Assembly (NCBI GenBank): GCA_015680685.1
Contig: MNCI01004656.1
Span: 194,718 to 258,717, forward strand
Length of the DNA stretch: 64,000 bases
Source of the DNA: Gnetum montanum
Lineage: Eukaryota > Streptophyta > Gnetopsida > Gnetales > Gnetaceae
Direction: 5' to 3'
Shown: one piece after another, positions 1 through 12,140 of the stretch
Numbering within the stretch: the first letter of the stretch is position 1
How the letters are laid out: each line of letters starts with the position of its first letter
Notes under the pieces: generated by a model
Told to the model about the DNA's origin: nothing
Database searches by the model: none
What the model saw: the letters and a program-made list of their open reading frames with translations, nothing else
Position numbers and translations under genes: made by a program

Positions 1-1718
1 TTTTCATATTGATTGCTAATGTTTGGTTTTTACCTTTAAGTTACAATGTTGATACTAAGGTATGTTTCTTTTGATATGGCAGGCAATGAGATCACTTCAT
101 CCATCCATCCATCAAAGTCTATGGTTTCCCTTGGCTTGGAAATGTACAGTTCCCTTCTAATAAGAACTTTAACGAACCGGTGACTAGGCATTTCTCAAAC
201 TAAGGAAGGACTCAAGGATTGCAAAGGGTGTGACTTCAAAGGAACTTGGTGCTCTTGTGTTAGTCATTCACTTGGGTGCTTGGATGTTTTCTTCTTGAGT
301 TTTCTTACCATTCTGATGTTACCCATTCTTCGGAAGCTGAGAAAATAAAAAAAAGAAGTCTTTGCATGGTGTGGTCCCCACACATAAAAACACAAAACAA
401 AAAAAAAAAGAACCAAAGTGAGGATTCAAAGCACACCCCTTAGACAAAATAAAATTTGGGCTGCAAGCATTGGTTATGGAACCAAAGTGTTCCCTCTAAC
501 TACGGCCCTTCTCGCTCCCCATTCTCTCCATTGTTTCGTCGGAATGGTGGTGGCTCTTTGGAGATGCATCCTTGTTATCCAAGTGGATGGTTTAACCTAA
601 TGCATTAATGCGAAGTCACTGGAAGTGGTTGGTTTGAGCCAGAGTTCGCCAAGTCACATTAATCATACAACACACAAGGGGTTGTACACCACCTTGTTCT
701 TGGGATTCCATTCCATCCTCTTCTTTCCATCCTTCTCTCCATTGTTCACCTCATTGCCGGTTGTATCATGAGTGTATATATTTTGGTTGATGCATTGTTT
801 TCTTTTTGGTAAATTCTAGTGGTTAAGACTTTAACTCTTGTTCCAATGGACATTCCCAGAGCCTACGGACTCTTTGAATGTGGGTTTGTCAAGGCAATAA
901 AGGGCATGAGCCTGCTTTGGGGAGGACCCACTAACATTCCTATTTGGAACCTTAGTTAACTTCTTTTCCTTAACATTTTGCAATTAATTTTACTTTTGTT
1001 CATTACCATTGTGACATCCACTTGACTGATGCCATAGTTGTCCCTTTTTACCTATCTTTCTTACTCCTTTTCTTTCTCCCTTCTAATGCTATTGGAGGTT
1101 CGCGATTAGTCATGGGGCTACGGGGCCTACTTTTTCAATTTTTCTCCTATGCCCTGGATTTTTTTCATTTTTCTCCTTAACCCCTACACCTTCGGTAGTC
1201 ATCATCTACATCTACATCTTCCCAGATCCATATTAGCCATACCACAACCTAGCCAATGAACCTAAACCAAAGCAAGGTATTATTTACTTAATGATTCAAT
1301 TACCCTTGCTAATATATGATTGTGTTGTGTGTGCAAGTGGCAATCATACAACAACAAAATGGATCTGGAGCAAACACTTGGAATGGGCAGTGCTTAAGCA
1401 GCTATGCAAGGAGTAGAACGGATAATGCGATTACAGATGGACAATGGAAGGCGCAATCTAGGCATTGGCAGCAGCAAGACTCTTCTCTCTTCTTCTCTTC
1501 TATTCTCTCTCCTCTTTTTTCTCAGCTACCAAATGTGGCCTGATGTCATTGTAATAAGGTGTTCACCCTTGTTGTCATGAACACCAGTTGTGTCAAGTCT
1601 TGTAATAAGGATCCATTCACATGTTACCCCATTAGTTCCATTCCCCTCAATAATCCCATACCTACCTGATATCATTACAAGGAACTCGAGGACGAGTTTT
1701 CATTCAGTCATGGGGGTA

Positions 1719-2558
1719 TGATGAGATGCGATATGCACTGAGCTTCGATATCGTGTACGCGATATTGCGTCGTCCCCTGCGATATCACGTACGCGATATC
1801 GCGGTCCGCTGCCATATATATAAATAAGTGGTGGCACTCCATTCATTTCCCAATCCTGGCTAGAAGTAGCGAAGCTCTGGCAGTTTGAACACTCCAGAGT
1901 TAGATTAATTTCCCATGTGCCCGCAGTAGGAGTCCTAGAGTGAACGGCTCTTTATTCAAGCAACTTTGTAACCTGAACACAAGTTTTGTACGGCAATAAA
2001 GACGAACTTGATTGGATAAACCTTACGGTACATGGTTTTATTTTATTTTTATTTATTTCTTTCCTAGTGCGCACGAGTACAACTTGATTACGAGCATCTA
2101 CGGATGTGTATGGCTAATCAAGGAATCGGCTGCTTATCACACTTAGGCTAAATAGGCACCTTAGTACGACCACTTCGAGCACTTGCACTATGTGTGGTGA
2201 TCCCAGTAATGATTAGCATTTGGTAGCCACAGTTGCATAGTTCAGGGTGTGTCCGGTAAGTGGGAATGGATGCTGACGCTAGTTAATTTAGACTTAGGAC
2301 ATTAGCTAGAGTTAGTTAGTTTCTCAACCCTTTCCTTCATAGCTTAGGAGATAAACTGAAAAATACCAAAAAATCATATACCTCAGACTTGCTTAACCAT
2401 ACATCGTGACACATACAAGCAAGCCTGGGAAGACAACGAACGATTAACCCCAAGTGTTTCTTGTGGCGTTAAGGTATTTAGTCTGCGGAGTTCGACCGGA
2501 TTGCGCGTACACGCTCGTATTCGTATGGTTGAGTGTAGGGGTACCTCGCCACTCATTA
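1719..2558 (+). repeat. 3' LTR of A0
   Basis: About 840 bp, starting TGATGAGATGCG after a purine tract and ending in ACTCATTA, where A1 has ACTCATCA. It is the same family as the A1 LTRs (28968-29795 and 35378-36188), sharing GCAGTAGGAGTCCTA, an AATAAAGA site and the terminal GGTTGAGTGTAGGGGTACC. U3 is short and carries several GCGATATCGC-type palindromes upstream of a TATA box. The final CA has become TA. Confidence 0.85.
1815..1826 (+). promoter_or_regulatory. TATA box of the A0 LTR
   Basis: TATATATAAATA lies about 95 bp into the LTR, directly after the GATATCGC palindromes. The A1 3' LTR has TATAAATA at the matching place. This is the expected core promoter position for a short U3. Confidence 0.6.
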
Positions 2559-4190
2559 GTCATGAAGGGAAAATGGTTCACTAACCCCTTATTCTTGCTA
2601 AATCAAAAGGATGATGATGGAGGGAACATGCATATTCTAAACCTCTTAACTCTAGTGAAGGGGAGTCAAACCCAAATCCTAAATTAGTAATCAACAGTCT
2701 GAGTTTTGTTAACAAGAAGTCCTATGGTCGTGAAAGGAAGTCGAAGTGGGAACTTGAACAAGCATAATGATGATCACTCCAATAATATTGGTTGTGACAA
2801 GTAGAAAGAAAGTGATAGACATCATAGTGATGGAAATCCTCCTCCCTCTTCACCCTCTTCATCTGGATTAGCTTCCTCCAAATATGAAAAGAACTATAAG
2901 TGGTAGGACAACAATGATAATTGCAAAGACTACCATGAATGAAGGGATGATAGAGAACATCATAGGCATCATCAAGATCATGATGATGAACCTCTACTAG
3001 CCACTCAAAGTATGCTCAACATCATAGAGGTAGTCAAAATTTCTACCATGCATGTGAAAGATAGCCAAATTAAATAGCCAGACATAAACAAGATTTCTAG
3101 ATTTGAGGGAGGATATAACTTAGATCCTCAAATGCATCTGCAAGCCTTTCACGATGCCTATGCATTATAAAATATTGAAAATGATTAGAAAAAGCTCAAG
3201 ATGTTCCCTAGAACACTCATCAAGGAAGCAAAAAGCTGGCACCAATCTCTGGAACTAGAATTAATTTGTTGATGGAGTACAATGCTAAAACTATTTAATG
3301 ACAAGTATTAGACCTACTCAAGAGTGTTAAACCTACAAAGGAAAATCCAAGGATGGAAATAAAAAATACATAAACCCTTGGATGATGCCATGGGTAGATA
3401 TTATTCATTATTACACCAATGCCCTGGCCATGGTTACTCTTAGAGAAAACAACTTAGCCACTTCATAGATGGGCTTTGCTTAGGAACATGGAGACCCTTG
3501 GGTTCTATGCCCAAGGAAGACTATTAAAATTAATAGCCCATTAGATACAAAGGCTAATTGAGCAAGTAGAAAAAGAAGAAGAAGATTTTAGAAAATGTGA
3601 AAGTGTAGAAGAATATAATAGGGATACTTCCATTAGAAAGAAGGAGATCTACTTTTGTGATAGCGAAGAGGAGTCACCTCTTAATGAGGTGGTGTAAAGA
3701 AAGACCTTGCTAATCCAAAAATCTATGTCTAAAATTTCATCTAAGATAGATAAAATGTGGGATTTTTTGGATAAAAAATTCCAAATTTCTCTAAAAATTG
3801 TAGAAGAATCAAGCGGCAAGAATCTAAACATGCCTACCAAAGGGGCAAGGGAAAATTTTCTGCAGTAGAAGAAGTTGTGGAGGCTAAATTAGATGATGAT
3901 GGTGGGTGTGACATCTACCACTATGAACATTCTAAGGGATGTTTCCCTATTGTGTCATAGTTACAGGAATTTGGGGTGTATGCTTGGAATCCACGACTAT
4001 CAAAAAGATAAACACCTAGAGGATTACCCTATCCTCAAGGTAATCCCAAGTAGTTTTGCTAGCAACAACCTTATTATCCAAGTGGAACTTCACGAAAACC
4101 ATATGAGTAGTATCAACAATGGTAATAACCACTATCATGGGGGATGTCACCACCATGGTATTAGTACCCTTATAGGTAACTAGATCCATA
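2559..4190 (+). pseudogene. gag of A2, degraded, 5' part missing
   Basis: Recognised by alignment with the A1 gag (29938-31950). A His/Ser-rich linker near 2790-3000 is followed by a capsid-like part near 3020-3480 with peptides such as RFEGGYNLDP, FPRTLIKEAKSW and LHQCPGHGYS that recur in A1. Gag would form the particle that packages element RNA. The frame is interrupted by many TAG/TAA/TGA codons, several of which fall where A1 or A2 keeps Gln. It begins without the first part of the protein because A0 abuts it at 2558. A CCHC zinc knuckle was not found. Confidence 0.7.
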
Positions 4191-4679
4191 TGGGTACTAT
4201 GTTCAACAAGTCCTATTTGTATGTGACTCTTCCAATCACATTTCTCCTTTCCAGCATCATTACCACCCTCATGAATTCCATTGAACTCATTCTCAAACTC
4301 CTAGGGGGAATCCCATATTCCATCCATACCCTTCTCATGTGCCTACACTTATTCCTCTACCCTCAACACATTTATTGCTTGCTTCATCCATGTAGGGTGA
4401 GCTTCTAGCTTAGCCCCAATAACATAATGCTATAAGGGCTATTAATCCATGACTAGTTGATCAACCAAGTTGTTTAGAACCTACATCTTGCAAACAACCA
4501 TTCTTCCAACCTAATAGCCCTCCTAAGCCCTCACAAACTCATGTGGCTGGTCATCCTACACCTTCCTCATCCTCTACAAGTCATCAAATTGAGAGCCCTT
4601 CAAACAAAATTCCTTCCATGATCCTCACTATTATGTTAAATCATGCCATATCTAACTAGTTTTGGGCTGGAAACCTTCC

Positions 4680-5060
4680 CAAGAAATTAGCTAATCTTGG
4701 AAGTCCCATTATCTATTTATAGATTTTTGGAATTAACCATGAAAAGCTCTTTTGGATTTAGGTTCCAATGTTAATATGATTTCTTATAAGATGTATACTA
4801 CCTGAAACTTGCTAACTTTTAAGAAGAGCAATATCAGATGAGAATTGGCAAATTAGCCCATCACTATTTCATTGGAACTAGTAGAAGATATTGTGACCAC
4901 TGCCTATGGGTGGTCTTATCCTACCAATTTGCTAGTGATCAAAGTTGAGAACTACAAGGATGATTTTCTAATCATTATGGAATGTGGTTAGGTGCTGTTG
5001 AATCAGGAATGGAAATCAAAGATCTTTCCCTAGAAATTTACAAGGAAAATGCATTCAGAA
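4680..5060 (+). pseudogene. Aspartic protease region of A2
   Basis: At 4743-4790 the frame reads KALLDLGSNVNMIS, a retroviral-type protease active site in which the usual DSG or DTG is DLG (4755-4763). A1 has DSG at the same place, so a single C-to-T change (TCA to TTA) explains the difference. The downstream flap and C-terminal part (4950-5050) aligns with A1 32790-32880. The protease would cut the Gag-Pol polyprotein; this copy is dead from stops as well as the altered motif. Confidence 0.6.
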
Positions 5061-5399
5061 AGATCAAGAAGAAATGAGTTCCATGCACTATGTATAGCAA
5101 TATAGGGTGCAACTACATGCAAAAACTCTTGTTTGTGAAAAGAGAATCCATTCTTGCATGGAAGCAATGTGAAAATGAGGCAAATATTCAAAGGTGCATG
5201 TATGCAGTAGTGATAAAACAAGAGGATACCCAATGGTCAACATCTAGTTTTGAGAGCAGCATAATTTGCATGAAAACAATTAAGAGCCTAACATGCACTT
5301 ATGTCATAGGCATGGATGAACTAGAGCAAGTTCATGTACAACTCTTTGATGAAAAAAATAATGATACCTATTGGGGAGAGTTGGAAATCCCTAAAAATT

Positions 5400-6870
5400 T
5401 TAAATAAGAGCCCTTAGAGTTAAAAGCTCTAACTACTGGCTTGGAATATGCATTTTTTAAAAATGGAAAGCCAGTTATAATCAATGCTAAACTTTCTCCT
5501 AAACAAAAAGAGAAACTATTAAAAGTGGTTAACAGATGGCCAATAGCCTTTGCTTGGAAATATCCTAAACTCACTTGAATTGATCCAAAAATATGCTAGC
5601 ACCATATGTATACTGATCTAGCCATGAAGCCAAGGAAGTACTCATAATAGTGGTTAAACCCCAAATTAAAGCAAATCATCAAGGAGGATATAGAACAAAT
5701 CTTCAAGGTGGGGTTCATCTATCTTATTTCAAATAGTGAGTGGGTCAAACTACTCCTGATTGTACTAAAAAAATTGGCAACTAGTGGGTTTGTATTGATT
5801 TCAGGCTGTTGAACATGGCAACATTCAAAGATCATTTTCTATTGCCATTTGTTAATAAAGTATTGGATACCATTTTTAAACATTTCTATTATAGTTTTCT
5901 AGATGGTTATAGTGGCTATAAAAAAGTTTAGATTGCACTAGAGGATCAAGCCAAAACTATATTCATGAGTCCTAGGGGCACTTTTGCATATTAGAAGATG
6001 CCTTTTGTCTATGTAATGCTCTTGCCACATTTCAACACTAGGTCTTAAGCATCTTTTGGTAACAAATTCGTAGTGGGATGGAATTCTTCATGGATGACTT
6101 GTCCACTTATAGTGCTACATTTGAGCAATCCTTGAAATACTGTAAGCAAGTATTAAAAAGATGTGTGGAGACAAACCTATGACTCAGTTAGAAAAATAGC
6201 CATCTAATAATCAAACAGGGCATAGTCTAAGTAGGGATCAAGGTAGATCTTGAAAAGGTAAGGGTCATCCAAGGCATAACCCGTCAATAGAAAATAGTTA
6301 AAGATGTTTGGTCATTCCTTGGACACATTGGTCACTATAGGCAATTTATAAAGAATTTTTTTAAGATCACAAAACCATTGGTTGAGCTAACAAAGAAATA
6401 TGATCCATTTGTTGGACCAAGGAATGTGAAAGTGCATTCCAATAGCTAAAGGAGAGACTCATAGAAACTCCAATTCTACTAGCACCATATTTTTTCATAT
6501 CATGACAAATGCATCAAATTATTCCTTGGGAGATGTGCTGATGTAGTTGGATGATCAAAAAAATCTATATTACATCCACTACATAAGCCAAAGCATTATG
6601 AGTGTATAGCTCAATTATGCCACAATGGAGAAAGAATTGATGTGAGTGGTGTATGATTTGGAAAAGTTTACGTACTATGTGATTAGGTACAAAGTGTTTG
6701 TACACATTGATCATAGTGCCATTTTCTTCTTGATGAATAAGTCAATGGTGAGCACCCGTATCATATAGTGGTTGGTGATCTTGTAGGAATTTGATCTTAC
6801 GATGGTAGATCAAAAGGGGACTGAGAATGTGATCATCCACCATCTCTCTTGGTTAATATGAGATAACAAA
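5400..6870 (+). pseudogene. Reverse transcriptase and RNase H of A2
   Basis: The pre-RT motif AFAWKYPKL is near 5540. RT motifs follow: IDFRLLN near 5795, LDGYSGY near 5900, FMDD (catalytic YxDD box) at 6087-6098 after a frameshift, then the thumb. RNase H follows with NASNYSLG (normally DAS), NYATMEKEL and HIDH at 6470-6720. The region makes DNA from element RNA and degrades the RNA strand. Motif order and spacing are normal for Ty3/gypsy, but stops and at least one frameshift occur throughout. A1 lacks this entire region. Confidence 0.8.
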
Positions 6871-6959
6871 AAGGAGGAGAGCTCACTCTGTAATCAATTT
6901 CTTGATGAGCTTCTCTTTGCTAGAGAAATTAATGATCAAGTGCCCATAGAACCAAAATG

Positions 6960-8200
6960 GTATGATGACATCTTCACTTATCTTATTACTTAGGAGATGC
7001 CACAAGATCTAGATCATAGGAAGAAAAAATAGTTTCTTTATTAGGCCAAGAATTTCATGGACATTAATGGACACCTTTATAAGGTATGCGTTGATGGCCT
7101 AGTTCATTGGTATGTCCCTGATACTAATCAACTACACATTCTCCAAGATGCTTACGAGGGTCCTTGCAGATACCACTATGTAGGGAGATGCATGACTATT
7201 AAAATCTTGATGGTATGATACAATTGGCTAATAATATTCAAGATGCCCATAAATTTATTTGATCTTGTGGACACTATCAATAAGATGGTGGGATGATTTC
7301 ACAAATGAAGGGACCTCAATAGTAGATCCAACCACTGGAACCCTTCGACATATGGGGCATAGACTTCATGGGTTTTATCAGACTCATGTCCAATAAAAAG
7401 GCATTCATTATCATCACTATTAACTACTATACTAAATGGGTAGAAGTAGCAGTTGTTGTCGACTATACATCATTCATTGCTGCTTGATTTTTTAAACAAC
7501 ACATTGTAAATAGGTTTGGGATGCCACGTGTACTAATTTCTGAAAATGAAACCCATTTCACAAGTATTACATTTCATAAGCTCATGTAATGGTTAGGAGT
7601 TGAACATAAATTAACAACACCCTACCATTCCCAAGCCAATGGTGAAGCAAAGATTACTAATAGGAAGATTACAAAGATCTTAACAAGAAACTATTAGCAA
7701 ATATAGAAGAGACTAGAGCATAAAACTCTATGATTTCCTCTAGTCCTACCACTCAACATGGAAACTCCCTACAGGCTACTTTACCTAAGAGCTAGTGTAT
7801 AGAAAACTACCAATATTTCTTATTCAATCCAAGCTTCGTACACTTTCAACATCCTATCACCTAGATCTTGACCTGAGTTTATCACAAAGAGAATGATTGA
7901 TCAACCTTAATGTACTAGATGAAAATTGATTAGTAGCCCTATCCTTGAATGAACTACACAAGGCATTTAGCAAGCAATGACACAACCTAAGAATAAGGAA
8001 ATTAAAATTTTAACCTAGAGATAAGGTCCTTTGTTAGAACCCCACACATGTTCCATAATGAAAAAAATTTCAAACATTATGGAAAGGTCCTCATATAATT
8101 GACAAAAAAGTTTTCTTTTGGGGCCATGTTAATTTACAAACCTAAGAGCTCGAACAAAAAATAGGTGGTCAACATTCCACAAATAAAACCTTTCCATGAG
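6960..8200 (+). pseudogene. Integrase of A2
   Basis: The core starts with EPFDIWGIDFMG (WGIDFMG at 7353-7373, first catalytic Asp). The second catalytic region reads ISENETHF where DNG or DGG is expected, so the second Asp is lost. The third, ANGEAKITN near 7640, keeps Glu. The C-terminal region (7900-8200) matches the fragment at 63598-64000. WGIDFMG is typical of Athila integrases. The enzyme would join the DNA copy to the chromosome; this one is inactivated by stops and the changed Asp. Confidence 0.75.
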
Positions 8201-10385
8201 CCCAAGAAAGCTAGTGCAACAAATATCTCATTGGATGGACAACCTTGGTCAATCTTTTAGATCTCCTCCTTCCAACTTAGTCATGGGGGAGATGGCCATC
8301 TGTGCTAACCATGTACATGTCTCCCTAGTCTTTCTATTTTTTTACACATTTTTGTTTTACACTTTGTTTATGTTACATCTTTTTGTTTTATACCTTTTCC
8401 TATTTTACACCATTTTTAGTTTTACATCATCATTGGTATGTTTGATTTTTCTTGAATATTTTACACTTTCTTGTATAATTTTCTTTGTTTTAGGTGTGAT
8501 TTTATAAATTTTTGCTAATAAAATGCTTTGTGCCAATATTTTACAGTGGTGCTATAACAATTGTTAATGGTGGTTTGTACTTATTATTTTTGATTATTAG
8601 TGTCTAGTACCAATAACTAAGACATGGTTTCTTTTTTATGAAATAGGCAGTGAGTCCATGACATCCATCCATCTACAAACTCTATGGTTTTCCTTATTTT
8701 GGATGTATGAGATCCCTTTTCATTAAGTAAACCTTTAATGAACTTGTGACCTTGGTAGTTTCTAGAATTGGAAAGGATTCAAGGGTTTAAATAGGATGTA
8801 ACTTTAAGGGGACTAAATAGTCTTTGTATCCTTCTACTTGGGTGCATGAGTGTTTTCATGGATTTCTTACTGTTTCGTGTCGACCAATAACAAGAAGTTG
8901 AATAAGTATTTTCATGACGTTGTTTCCATCTAAAATAAAAAGGAAAAAAACACACACACAAACACACACATAAAAGAACATTAAAAGAATTAGAAAAAAA
9001 AAACATGGTGAAAAAAATGAAATGATGATGGGAATTCAAAGCACACCCGTTAGTTAGAATAATGGGCTACAAGCATTGGTTATGGAACTAGAAATACATG
9101 TTACCCATGCCTAAAGATCCCCTATAACTAAGGCTCTTTCTCACTTTCTACTTCTCTTTTCTTATCTATAAGAAATGGTGATTGATATGTGGAAGCACTC
9201 TTGTGTCTTAAGGGTGTAAACCAATCTTAGAGTGGTGATGCAAAGTCACTAAACGTGGTTGGTTTTGGTCGAGACCAAGGATAAATTTTATCAAGTCACT
9301 TAACCATAAAATTTACAAAGGACTTCATGTGACCTTTATTGGGAACTCCATTCCACTTTCTCTTTCATCCATCCATCTATGCTTTCCATGACTGACCTCG
9401 CTACTAGTATCCATGTTCTTATTTGATGTCTTAGTTTGATGTGCCTGAATTCTTAGGTAGATTCTTCAAGGTTTTGGTCCTTAACTTTCATAAGCCTTAA
9501 TGACCTATGGGGCCCATGGACTTCTTAGGTTGAGGTTATGCAAGGGAAAAAAGGGCATGTGCCTGTTATGGGGAAGACCCACTTGCATATCTCTTGGTTG
9601 GGTTAGTGAAGTACCTCATCCTTAGACATCCTTGCAATCTAAACCTTTGTGCACCCCATCTAATGCATCCAACTATGTGCTCCTTAAGGAAATTTCTTTA
9701 ATGAACACATTCTCCAGCTAATTTTTTAATTTTTGAGATTTTCACAATCCTCTTCTATGATTCCATTAAGTTATTAAGATTTGGGGAACTCCATAGACCC
9801 CACTTTCATTAGAAAAATCTATGTATTTTTATCCAAGTTGAAAACATTTTGTTTACATCCTTCGTAAACAAGTATCCGTTAGTGGACTGCTTATGTATAT
9901 GAGACCCCATTGACACAACATAAAAATAGTAGATATATACATGTCCACACTTCAAATTTTTCACATCTCATTTCAAACGCTAGAGAAGTTTTTGTTGTTT
10001 TTAAAGCCTGGAACCTTCTAGAAGCCATATCTTCCTAACCATTTGTTCAAATCACTTTGTTCTTCAACCTTGTAGCTACTAGAGGTAAGTTCTTAGTTGT
10101 GGAAACCACAAACCTAAAGTTTTTGATTGAAAATTTTTCTAAATATTTCTAACTCTCACAAAGGTTTAACAAAGAAATTAACATAAAAACATTAAATTAC
10201 AAAAGTTAAATCATTCCAACTAAGTTTGATAACACTTTAAACTTAAAAATTAAAAAATAATAATAAAATAGCTAATCTACCATGGTACAACCTTAGCCTA
10301 AGTGTAACTAACTAATGAGACAAGATATTAAACATTATAAGTTACACATTATATATACTAATCCTTGGATGTGTTGTGACCACAG
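8200..10385 (+). other. Post-pol noncoding region of A2
   Basis: From 8280 (TCATGGGGGAGATGGCC) to about 9680 it aligns with the post-pol regions of A0 and A1. A T-rich tract near 8335-8500 is made of degenerate TTTTTGTTTTACAC-like units. From about 9700 to 10385 it is AT-rich and has no match inside the window. I see no credible ORF; the short ORFs are low complexity. Confidence 0.6.
10370..10385 (+). promoter_or_regulatory. Candidate 3' splice site before the A2 third ORF
   Basis: GTTGTGACCACAG lies directly before the ATG at 10386. A1 has the matching TTGTGTGTGCAG directly before an ATG at 35015, and A0 has a decayed version near 1325-1337. A spliced subgenomic RNA is the usual way such a downstream ORF is expressed. 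The pyrimidine tract is weak. Confidence 0.4.
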
Positions 10386-12140
10386 ATGGCACCAAAGGGG
10401 AAGCACACATAGGAAGGAGGACCATCATAGCCATAGGACAAATGACCACAAATGAAAAGGGGTCAAGAATAGCCCCAAGAAGAACAAGAAACAAACGATG
10501 CTACAGGACCTCTTAGGGAGGAGCTTAAAGTGGAATCTATTTGTCAGATTCTAGAATAAGTAGCAGTGATAGAGCAATTCCACTAGGATGAGCTACTAAG
10601 TCAACCATAAAACCTTGAGGTGAACTTGATAGAAGCCTACCTCAAGCAAATCAAATCAAAGGACATTTGGAAAATGGTGCTTCAAGAGTTGAATTTTGGC
10701 TCTTTCTTGGAGTAAGCATCTCAAGAACTACAAGATCAACTGAAGACCTCTTCCATGTGTTCCATCATCACTTCCAGCGTGGAGTGGTACATGGGAGAGA
10801 TGTTATTATTCTAGAATAATAGGAAACTTAGTTCAATAGTTAAGATCAAGAACATTTTAGAGTCCTACTTGGTGCAGGCCATTTCAAAGGCACATGGGTT
10901 GCCAAAAAATAGGGTGAATCTCCTTGAGATTCCAATACAAACATACCTTGGCATCAAGAAAGAATGGATACAATAGTGTTATGGCATCAATTATAAGAAG
11001 TTCGATGTGCTTACACTAGCAGAGAGAATATACTACAAGATTAAGGCCTTTCACTACAATCTATCGGTGAGGCTAAGGAAGATCACTGCCTTCTCTACCC
11101 ATGCATGTTCCACTCTAAGAAATAAATTCCTTATCAACCTTTCACAACTAATCTATATAAAGATAGAAAAGTGCTTTAAGGAGAACAAATGTGGAAGGAA
11201 GGCACTTTCATTTTCATGTCTCATCAGAAAACTATGTCTAAGAGGAGGAATAACCCACTATACAAAAGACGATGTCCAATGTGCTCCATCTGCTAACTAG
11301 ATGTAGATGATGAAGGAAAAAGTCCTTGAAAAAGTCATTCAAGAAGAGGAGAAACAACAACCACCTCCACCACCCACTTAGAAAATAGTGTCAGACATTG
11401 CTATAACATAACTACAATCTAGTTGGAATTGCTAGATGCAAGGAGCAAGAACATAATTTACTTGAAACAACCAAAGAGCTAAATGAATGCTTGGCTATAG
11501 AGGTTGTTGAACTAAGAGCCCAGATTACGGATCCTACATTTCTTAACCTAGCATTGAAAAAGGATGAAGCTCTTAAAAAACTACACACAAGATTGAAAGG
11601 GGTTGAGGGTGCCATAGAGACAGCTGTGTTTCATCAATCCTTGGTAGAGGCCACTCAGCATAAAATTCAAAAGGCCTTGAATCAGAGCCACAAGGATAAT
11701 GTATAATTAACAGTAGAGAATCATCACCTGTGGAATGTTGATGTGCAAAAATAATAGATGTAGATTTCATCCATCAAGAATAAGACCAGCTAGCTAAAGT
11801 AAACATTAAGCTAAGGAGATTGATATCATAAAATAGAAACCTCTCCATGGAGGAGGTTCATGCTCTTCACCATAAAGACTACAATCAAAGTTGCCACCTA
11901 GAAATCGAAGGCTCCCAAATTTGAGAGAGTCAAAAATCACTATAAAGATTAGGTAGGTCTATAGAAAGAAGTTAATGAAAAGCACATATAGTTGATGAAG
12001 GAAAATGAGACCCTTTAGCAACTCTAGCAAGGAAGAGAGATATGGTAACATATTATTGATAGGATAGATGCCTGCAATAAGGTAAAGATCCACATCAAAG
12101 AGTTGTAGATTGAGGAGATGACAGAATACATAGATCTTGT
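10386..12140 (+). pseudogene. Third ORF of A2 (env position), N-terminal part
   Basis: From ATG at 10386 one frame runs for more than 900 bases to about 11400, interrupted almost only by TAG and TAA codons in a Gln-rich protein. After a frame change it continues to 12140. Charged helical stretches such as LTLAERIYYKIKAFHY and VVELRAQITDPTF suggest a coiled-coil-rich protein. I saw no signal peptide, transmembrane segment or zinc finger, so it does not look like an envelope glycoprotein despite its position after pol. The frame stops at the T1 insertion and resumes in frame at 58288. Function not recognised. Confidence 0.6.
12136..12140. repeat. Left target-site duplication of T1 (cttgt)
   Basis: Cttgt directly precedes the T1 LTR start TGTGGTGACC. 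Cttgc directly follows the other T1 LTR at 58288-58292. Four of five bases agree, and the mismatch is a T/C transition. Joining the flanks restores the interrupted frame of the A2 third ORF. Confidence 0.7.

Larger units (their letters stand above)
1..2558 (+). mobile_element. A0: 3' end of an Athila-like LTR retrotransposon
   Basis: Positions 1-1718 match, base for base over long stretches, the post-integrase noncoding region of the complete element A1 (about 33690-35377). This includes the shared stretch TTTGATATGGCAGGCAATGAG and the tract TCATGGGGGTA just before the LTR. An LTR follows at 1719-2558. The 5' LTR, gag and pol would lie off the left edge. Immediately after the LTR, gag-like sequence of another copy (A2) begins in mid-gene with no primer site. 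I therefore infer that A0 inserted into A2 gag. Identity as the 3' end is firm; the insertion relationship is inference. Confidence 0.8.
2559..12140 (+). mobile_element. A2: Athila-like element, left part
   Basis: Degraded gag, protease, RT, RNase H, integrase and a long post-pol region follow in order on the plus strand. They lead into a further ORF at 10386 that is cut at 12140 by giant element T1. The element resumes at 58288 and ends with its 3' LTR at 59936. Its 5' LTR and primer site are not in the window. The integrase motif WGIDFMG and the extra ORF after pol fit the Athila lineage of Ty3/gypsy. All frames carry stops, so this copy cannot move by itself. Confidence 0.75.

Noticed and set aside
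1719-2558. This LTR as the 5' LTR of A2
   Set aside because: It is preceded by a post-pol region and purine tract and followed by no primer site. The A2 3' LTR (59044-59936) is also of another subfamily.
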